Below, one piece after another: positions 58,147 to 64,000 of a DNA stretch of 64,000 nt (the stretch's first letter is position 1; every line of letters begins with the position of its first letter). Both the position numbers and the translations under genes were made by a program. The notes below the pieces were generated by a model. It saw only the letters and a program-made list of their open reading frames with translations. It did no database searches and had not been told where the DNA came from. This DNA is from Orychophragmus violaceus (Eukaryota > Streptophyta > Magnoliopsida > Brassicales > Brassicaceae), in the NCBI GenBank assembly GCA_030180135.1, contig CM058231.1, positions 32,553,034 through 32,617,033 of the forward strand, written 5' to 3'.

Positions 58147-61100
58147 ATGGCTTCGTCTAATTATTTCAGATCGTGGATGGACGGACCGAGGGTTGATGAG
58201 ATGACGGATTTAGTGTATAAACTATATGCACTCGGTATTGTGTAATTCAGGACGATGGCTTGCAATCAACCTCATACGCAGAAAACCGGTAAGATGAAAT
58301 GCCCATGTAGTCAGTGTCGAAATGTTAGAAATCCTACAATTGGCGAAGTATGGCATCACTTGTACTCAGTTGGGTTTATGGATGGTTATATGATTTGGTA
58401 TCTTCACGGGGAAACATTTGATGGCGCAAGTAGTAGTAGAGATCATTTTGGTAGTGTTAGTACGCGGGAACCTATTGGTAGTAATAGAGAACATTATAAT
58501 ATCGCGGATGAAGATGTTGGTGTAGCAACCGTTCAGATGGTTAATGATGCATTTAGAGAAAATATACATGAAGTAGGTGAATATCAAATTCCTAGGACAG
58601 AGGAGGAACCTAATGTAGAAACTAGGAGATTTTTTGATATGTTAGATTCAGCGAAGCGTCCGCTTTATGATGGTTGCAAAGACGGACATTCGCCATTATC
58701 ATCTGCAACCAGACTAATGGGAATAAAGACGGATTATAATCTGGCGGAGCAATGTGTGGATGCTTTTTGCGAATACCTGAAAGATGTTCTTCCTGTAGAT
58801 AATCTTGTGCCAGGTTCATACAACGAGGTTGAGAAACTTGTTAAAGGGCTTGGATTACCGTATCAGATGATAGATGTTTGCATCGACAATTGTATGATAT
58901 ATTGGCGAGAAGACGAATACCGCTTGGAATGTAAGTTCTGTAAGAAGCCGCATTCTGAGGATACAAGGGGAAGAGCTAAGGTTCCTTATAATAGAATGTG
59001 GTATATGCCGTTAACCGATAGGCTGAGGCGCTTATACCAATCGGAGCGAACTGCAGGGGAAATGAGATGGCATGCTGAGCATAGAAGAGGAGCAGAAATT
59101 GCGCATCCGTCTGAAGCTGAAGCGTGGCGACATTTTCAGAGCGTATATCCAGATTTTGCATACGAGCCACGTAATGTGTACCTCGGATTATGCACAGATG
59201 GTTTTAACCCGTTTGGAAGGCATGGGAGACCATATTCGTTGTGGCCAGTTATTTTAACTCCGTATAACCTACCGCCATCTATGTGTATGCGGCGAGAGTT
59301 TTTTTTTCCTCTCCGTACTTGTTCCCGGTCCAGAGCATCCTAGAAGATCCCTTGATGTATTCTTGCAGCCATTGATACACGAGCTGCAAATGTTATGGCT
59401 GCCCGGTATTGTAGCATATGATGTCTCATGTAAGGAAATTTTTTTGATGAGGGCTGCATTAATGTGGACCATTAGCGATTTTCCGGCTTATGGTATGTTA
59501 TCAGGATGGACTACGCATGGAAGGTTAGCATGTCCGTATTGTCAGGAAAAGACCGATGCATTTCAGCTTAAGAACGGACGCAAATCGTGTTGGTTTGATT
59601 GTCATAGGAGATTTCTACCACATGATCATCCATACCGGAAAAACACTAAACTTTGTACGAAGAAGAGGAAAGTGTTTGATGATCCTATTCTACAAGACAG
59701 TGGGTCGTCTACTTTGGTTTTCTTAGAGGGATTTGGTGCATTAAGAACTCGTGAATGTGGTGGTAACGGTCATGAGAATGTATATGGAGCTGGTGTAGTC
59801 CACAACTGGCACAAGCTGAGCATATTCTGGGATTTATCGTATTGGAAGGACCAGCTACTAAGGCATAATCTTGATGTCATGCCCATTGAGAAAAATTTCT
59901 TTGATAACATCATGAACACCGTTCTGAACGTCCAAGGAAAGACGAAAGATAATGTGAAGTCTAGGCTTGATTTGCCTGAAATTTGTCACCGGCCTGAACT
60001 TCATCTTCAAAAGAACGGTAAACCTCCAATTCCAGCGTACTGGGTAGATCAGAAATCAAAGGAAGAGTTCTTCGAGTGGATTACGCGCCGAGTACGATTC
60101 CCTGACGGTTACGCTTCAAACTTGCGTAATTGTGTTCACACTGAGGGGGACAAGTTTATCGGGATGAAGAGTCATGATTGTCATGTGGTGATGCAACGAC
60201 TACTGCCATTTGCATTTGCTCATCTCCTCCCCAAAGATGTTCACAAAGAAATTGCCGCGGTAGGTTCCTTTTTCAGGGACATAAGCACGAGGTCCCTTAC
60301 GGCTGACGGCATTCGAACTTTGGAGGATAACATTCCTAAAATCCTGTGCAATCTTGAGAAGATATTTCCACCGTCGTTCTTTGATTTTATGGAGCATTTA
60401 CCCATTCATCTTCCGGAAGAAGCTAGACTAGGTGGTCCGGTACAATATCGGTGGATGTATCCCTTCGGGCGCTATATGTTCCACCTTAAGAAAAAGGTTA
60501 AGAACCCAGCTAAAGTTGAGGGTTCAGTTGCTGCTCAGTACCACAACGAGGAAGCGGCGACATTTTCCGGTTATTATTTCCCTTCACAAGTACGCACAAA
60601 GAGTCGGCGCCCGGCCAGAAACGATGACAGAGTTGAAAGACCATTTTATCCTTCATCGGTTTCCAGTATTTTTCAACAAGTTGGTCGGTTAAGCGGTAAA
60701 GAAGTAAAGCGACAATTAACGACCCAAGAACACGCCCACCTTCAAAAATATATTCTAAACAACTGCGAGGAAGTATTTGAGTACGAGAGGTATGTATAGT
60801 TTACTTCGTTTACATCATTGCATTTAAACTTCAGAATCACATGCATTTTTAACCCCTAGGTTGATTTTTATAGGTTATACATGGAGTCACTCCAACATCG
60901 TCATCCAGAGTTGACCGAGGACGAGCGTGAAGAGTGGAAAGACACATACTTTTGCGCTTGGTTGAAGTTTCATGTGAGTTTTGTATTTTCATTTAACCTT
61001 AAAGACAATAAATTTGGTCATTTACTAAAACGTTTTACATGCTATCTTTTAGGTGGAAACCGAAGTCAAATATGGGCGCACACCGGCAGATTGGTTAATA

Positions 61101-61833
61101 GACATAGTCAACGGCCTCCACTACAACACAAATTTTTATCCACGATATTGCACGAGGGGATATGCCTTTAAAGTGCATAAAGAAGGGTCCTCTAGAACGA
61201 CGGCCGAACATGGAGTCTCATCTACATCCGGCGAAGTTGTGTACTACAATGTGCTTAAAGAAATACTTGAAGTCCAATACAACGGAAAGCTTGGCATGAG
61301 ATGCGTGGTTTTTTGTGGGATTGGTACAACCCTATTGTCGGGAGAGGTGTATCACTAGATGAGTTTGGCGTGACGTCTATACATTCGAATAGGAAGCTTC
61401 AAAAATTTGACCCCTTCATTATTGCATCTCAAGCAGACCAGGTATATAAACACGAATATTTTCGCCTACTTTTATTTTTCCATCATCGATAACGTGATTA
61501 CATAGAGTATCGTATGTTAATTTCTTCTAACTAATATAGGTGAGTTACATCCCTTATCCTCGACTAACATACAAGAACGATCCATGGGTAACAGTTACAA
61601 AAATGTATCCGCGAGGAAGAGTTCAAGGAGTTGAAGAACAAGAACCACTTCAAGCAAGGCAAAGTGATTACATAGCTCCGGTAGAAGAATCTCTTGAAGT
61701 TAATCTCGTCGTTGATTTTACTCATTTTGGGAACATTGTTCTCCATTCGGATTCCAAAGAAGAGAGGGGGGAATTCGACGACGACATAGATTCTATTTCA
61801 ACGGACTACGATTCAGAAGATGATGCGGATTAA
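58147..61833 (+). pseudogene. CACTA transposase (TNP2/TNPD), five exons, three lesions
   Basis: ATG 58147 starts MASSNYFRSWMDGPR, the transposase-associated domain (PF13963 type), which continues MKCPCSQCRN and MIWYLHGE. The TNP2 core (PF02992) follows: ATRLMGIKTDYNL, SLWPVILTPYNLPPSMCMRR, LMWTISDFPAYGMLSGW, then ECGGNGHENVYGAGVVHNWHK and FIGMKSHDCHVVMQRLLPF of the DUF4218 region. DUF4216-type text follows in the small exons (WYNPIVGRGV), and an acidic end (SISTDYDSEDDAD). Exon borders: 60789|60874, 60973|61053, 61441|61540. Lesions: TAA at 58243, one extra T in a nine-T run at 59299-59307, and a frameshift in a T run near 61310. Two of the three lie in homopolymers and could be sequence errors. 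The enzyme cuts and joins CACTA ends. Confidence 0.9.
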
Positions 61834-62035
61834 AATTATTGTAATAAGATATTTTAAATAAAACTAAAAAATTGTTACTGTTTTATGTGTGTTTGTCATT
61901 TTTAATCTTTAATTTAACATTAGGGAAATAATTATAAAACTTTTTATGTTTTTGTAGTTGTTAATATCTTCTCAATAATAATTAAACGTTACAAGAAAAC
62001 GCTAACTTGACAGACAGCCTTATTGGTTCTAACTA

Positions 62036-62200
62036 TCCTTGTGACACTATCTGATCGCGGGTTCGAATCCACGCGGAGCGAAATTTGAACCCCTATTTTT
62101 AATTTCCGACGGATTTCCAACGGATAGCATATTTCCGTCATAAATCTGTCGGAAATTTACGACGGATTACCGACAACAACAAATATTTAGGGTTTAGGGA
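62036..62200 (+). repeat. tRNA-like module followed by CCGTCGG array (CACTA 2, first)
   Basis: GGTTCGAATCC (62060-62070) is a perfect B-box inside GCGGGTTCGAATCCACGC. An A-box-like TTATTGGTTCT lies about 35 bp upstream. CCGACGGATTTCC-type repeats start 35 bp downstream. No tRNA cloverleaf can be completed. Confidence 0.6.
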
Positions 62201-62514
62201 TTCAGACCCTAAAACATCTAATTGATAGAGATCTCATGTGCTAATGTTTATTGTCTCTATGAACATTGAAAGACCTCATGATCGCAAAACTAATCTGATG
62301 CGTTATAACAAGAATACGAAATGATTCGGATGAAATAACTTCTTAACGTACAATGTCGTTTATGGAAAGACTCAACCGTTCTTATCACCGATTTAGATAA
62401 TATATATACATTATTGCATAAGTCAATTTATCCTAAATGTGATGAATACCACGTCTAATTTTAGTATAGGTGTTCAATAATCTACAAACTCTAACCCCTA
62501 AACAAACCCTAAAC

Positions 62515-62720
62515 ATAACCTGTCGGAAATCCGTTGGAAATTTCCTACGGATTTCCAATGGTTATTAAATAATCTGTCGGAAATCCGTCGGAAACCAGTC
62601 AAAGACTGCAATACCGCAGGCCTGTTAAACCAAAATCTTTCCTGCACGATTCATTGCAACGTCTCTTCATGTATTATTTATTTTCCGACGGCCGCCGTCG
62701 GAAATTCCGTCGGAAAATAT
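62515..62720. repeat. CCGTCGG array before the second Transposase_24-type gene
   Basis: Cores CTGTCGGAAATCCGT, TCCGTCGGAAA and TTCCGACGGCCG cluster directly upstream of the ATG at 62783. Confidence 0.75.
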
Positions 62721-62782
62721 TGCATAAATATGTGCTCATTGTTTCAATTTGCTCCACACTCTACGACTTCACAAACACTCAA

Positions 62783-63340
62783 ATGGATTTTGTCTATATG
62801 TCTCCTGAGAACCGTGATTCTTATATGCGGGAAATCCGTAAGCGTGGTCGGGGACATCTTCCTGTTCTTAACCCCTCCGGAGAAAACCGTTCTATTTGGT
62901 TTGGATACCATGCAAGCATTTTGTGCGCCATAAGTAGAATCATTGAGAATCATTGGTCGGGGAGCAACGTCGTGTATTACACAATTCCGGATGACCTTAA
63001 AGCTGCATGGTTCAAACATTTTCTGGTAGTTAATTATTCTTCTTATTAAGTTATTGTGAAGTCATTATTGATTTTTCTTATTTTTAATTTACCATAACAG
63101 GATCACTACAATTTTACTCCTGAAAACCTCCTAAACGTCTAGCGGGAATTCCATAAGACCGCTTGACGTGTTTTCCAGACTAAAATGCGCCGTTAGAAGT
63201 TACTTGCGGAAAATGGCGGAGAAAAACCGGAGTGGATCTCCGCAAGGTCATGGAACCGTATGATCCGCAAGTGGAGGCAGACTGACGCATAGAATTGGTT
63301 CGAAAACCAGTTTCCGAATTATAATAACCGAACTATCTAA
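62783..63340 (+). pseudogene. Second Transposase_24-type gene, with stops
   Basis: Exon 1 (62783-63025) reads MDFVYMSPENRDSYMREIRK, HLPVLNPSGENRSIWFGYHA and IIENHWSGSNVVYYTIP, ending at a GTAGTT donor. Exon 2 (63101-63340) reads HYNFTPENLLNV, REFHKTA, RVFQTKMRR, KLLAENGGEKPEWISARSWN and NWFENQFPNYNN, interrupted by four stops. At two of them the open paralogue at 57070-57300 has Trp (VWREF) or an Arg-type codon, so TGG to TAG and CGA to TGA changes explain them. Same role as the paralogue: TNPA-like repeat binding. Confidence 0.7.
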
Positions 63341-63487
63341 GTGTAACCCTTTAATTAAAACAGTAATGCTTAAAATTGAAATGTACTGCTTTGTTTTTTA
63401 ATGAGGAATTAATGAAAGTTCGTTTTCAAAATAGTTAATGTCCTCATATAATTATCACTGTACAGACATTACAATTAATAACATCGG

Positions 63488-63745
63488 CACACTGGTTAAG
63501 GTACCACATAAACATCATAAGGGGCTCAGGTTCGAAACCTGCTAACACATTCTAAATTTTCCGACGGATTTCCGAGGGTAATTATGTGTCCGTCGTAAAT
63601 CCGTCGGAATATAAAATTTTACAAATTTTTTCGTTTTTGCACCGAACCGTTTTCATTTAACCGCCAATTAATTGGACCGACTGGGAACCAACGGATTTTC
63701 GACGGAACATTAATTACCGTCGGAAATCCGTCGGTTTATAAAGAA
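63488..63745 (+). repeat. tRNA-like module followed by CCGTCGG array (CACTA 2, second)
   Basis: A-box TGGTTAAGGTA (63493-63503) and perfect B-box GGTTCGAAACC (63529-63539), 36 bp apart, then at 63560 a CCGACGGATTTCC / CCGTCGG array running to about 63740. A TATA-like TTTATAAAG (63735-63743) ends it, ahead of the spliced leader. Confidence 0.62.
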
Positions 63746-63764
63746 ATAATATCGATTAAACTTC

Positions 63765-63905
63765 TTCTTCCTCATTTCTTCTGCGCTTTCTCTCTCTTTC
63801 TCCACCGCGAAACTCCGCCTTCTCTCTACCATTTCTCGACGATTCCAGCCACCGCTTAGCAATTTCGACCACCCAAAGCATTAAAAACATGTAAGTTCCC
63901 TTTCT
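63765..63905 (+). promoter_or_regulatory. Leader exon with GTAAGT donor, CACTA 2
   Basis: CTTCTTCTTCCTCATTTCTT, a CTCTCTCTTTCTC tract and AAACATGTAAGTTCCC match 31740-31570 of CACTA 1 in the same order. It suggests a transcript starting near 63765 with an intron continuing past the window. The product is unknown. Confidence 0.45.
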
Positions 63906-64000
63906 AACCGATCAAAAACGGAAAATACATGATTTTTAGGTTGTTAAAAGTTTGGATTTAGGATGTATGTAGTGAATTAGGTGTATTAGATCTTAGATAA

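Larger units (their letters stand above)
56641..64000 (+). mobile_element. CACTA (En/Spm-like) element 2, right end outside the window
   Basis: It begins with the terminus CACTGCAAGAAAACAAGGC at 56641, followed at once by CCGACGGAT-type subterminal repeats. Inside are a minus-strand Transposase_24-type gene (57070-57625), the transposase (58147-61833, +), a second Transposase_24-type gene (62783-63340, +), tRNA-like modules and more CCGTCGG arrays, and the spliced leader at 63765-63905. No right terminus (TTTTCTTGTAGTG-like) appears before 64000. Alternatively, two related elements are nested or joined here. Confidence 0.8.

Noticed and set aside
61985..62000. Second CACTA terminus (GTTACAAGAAAACGC)
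   Set aside because: Only the ACAAGAAAAC core matches, the CACTA triplet is absent, and no subterminal array follows directly on the inside.
62036..62085. Functional tRNA gene
   Set aside because: The B-box is perfect, but acceptor, D and anticodon arms cannot be paired. Kept as a tRNA-like module.

Overview
The window is nuclear DNA of a flowering plant, almost certainly a Brassicaceae species close to Arabidopsis. The evidence is an intact two-exon UGT76E-type glycosyltransferase gene, an ATHILA retrotransposon with a tRNA-Asp primer site, a MULE carrying a ULP-like gene (the Arabidopsis 'Kaonashi' layout), CACTA elements with PF13963/PF02992/PF13952-type domains, and AT-rich intergenic DNA. 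The density of nested elements suggests pericentromeric or other transposon-rich chromatin. A run of exactly 500 N (46790-47289) is an assembly gap.

Layout. 1-6300: SINE-like fragment, a Stowaway-type MITE with TA duplication, an old Gypsy LTR fragment, and a solo LTR (3398-4939) with 5-bp duplication TCTGA. 6300-22400: a degenerate MULE with its transposase on the + strand (6335-9391) and a ULP1-like protease gene on the - strand (10140-13600), followed by an F-box-like remnant. This MULE is split by a 7.1-kb Copia element on the - strand (14853-21938; duplication ACTAC). 22400-25900: AT-rich, with a hAT-type MITE (23956-24622). 25945-27511: UGT76E gene, the only clearly intact host gene. 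28565-30260: a convergent pair of 5'-truncated host gene fragments, GAUT-like (+) and OXA1/YidC-like (-).

31440-46789: CACTA element 1 on the - strand. A solo ATHILA LTR (33613-34781; ATCAC) and a full-length ATHILA without RT/RNase H/integrase (37240-46166) are inserted in it. 47290-52200: AT-rich, with a second hAT MITE (48667-49162). 52233-56640: part of a Tat-type Gypsy element whose LTR reads on the - strand, with an antisense extra ORF on the + strand. 56641-64000: CACTA element 2 of the same family on the + strand. It has a nearly complete transposase, two Transposase_24-type genes facing opposite ways, CCGTCGG repeat arrays and tRNA-like modules. Its right end lies outside the window.

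Three patterns go beyond a list of elements. (1) A paired palindrome, two CGAYCG-centred dyads whose centres lie 21 bp apart, recurs about 20 times in both the Copia and the ATHILA elements, with compensating changes in the arms. (2) A short TAGTNGACTA motif is strewn through the non-coding parts of the MULE, much as VANDAL MULEs carry motifs read by their own anti-silencing protein. (3) In the CACTA elements, tRNA-like A-box/B-box modules sit directly before CCGTCGG arrays, four times in two elements. All coordinates and alignments were made by eye.
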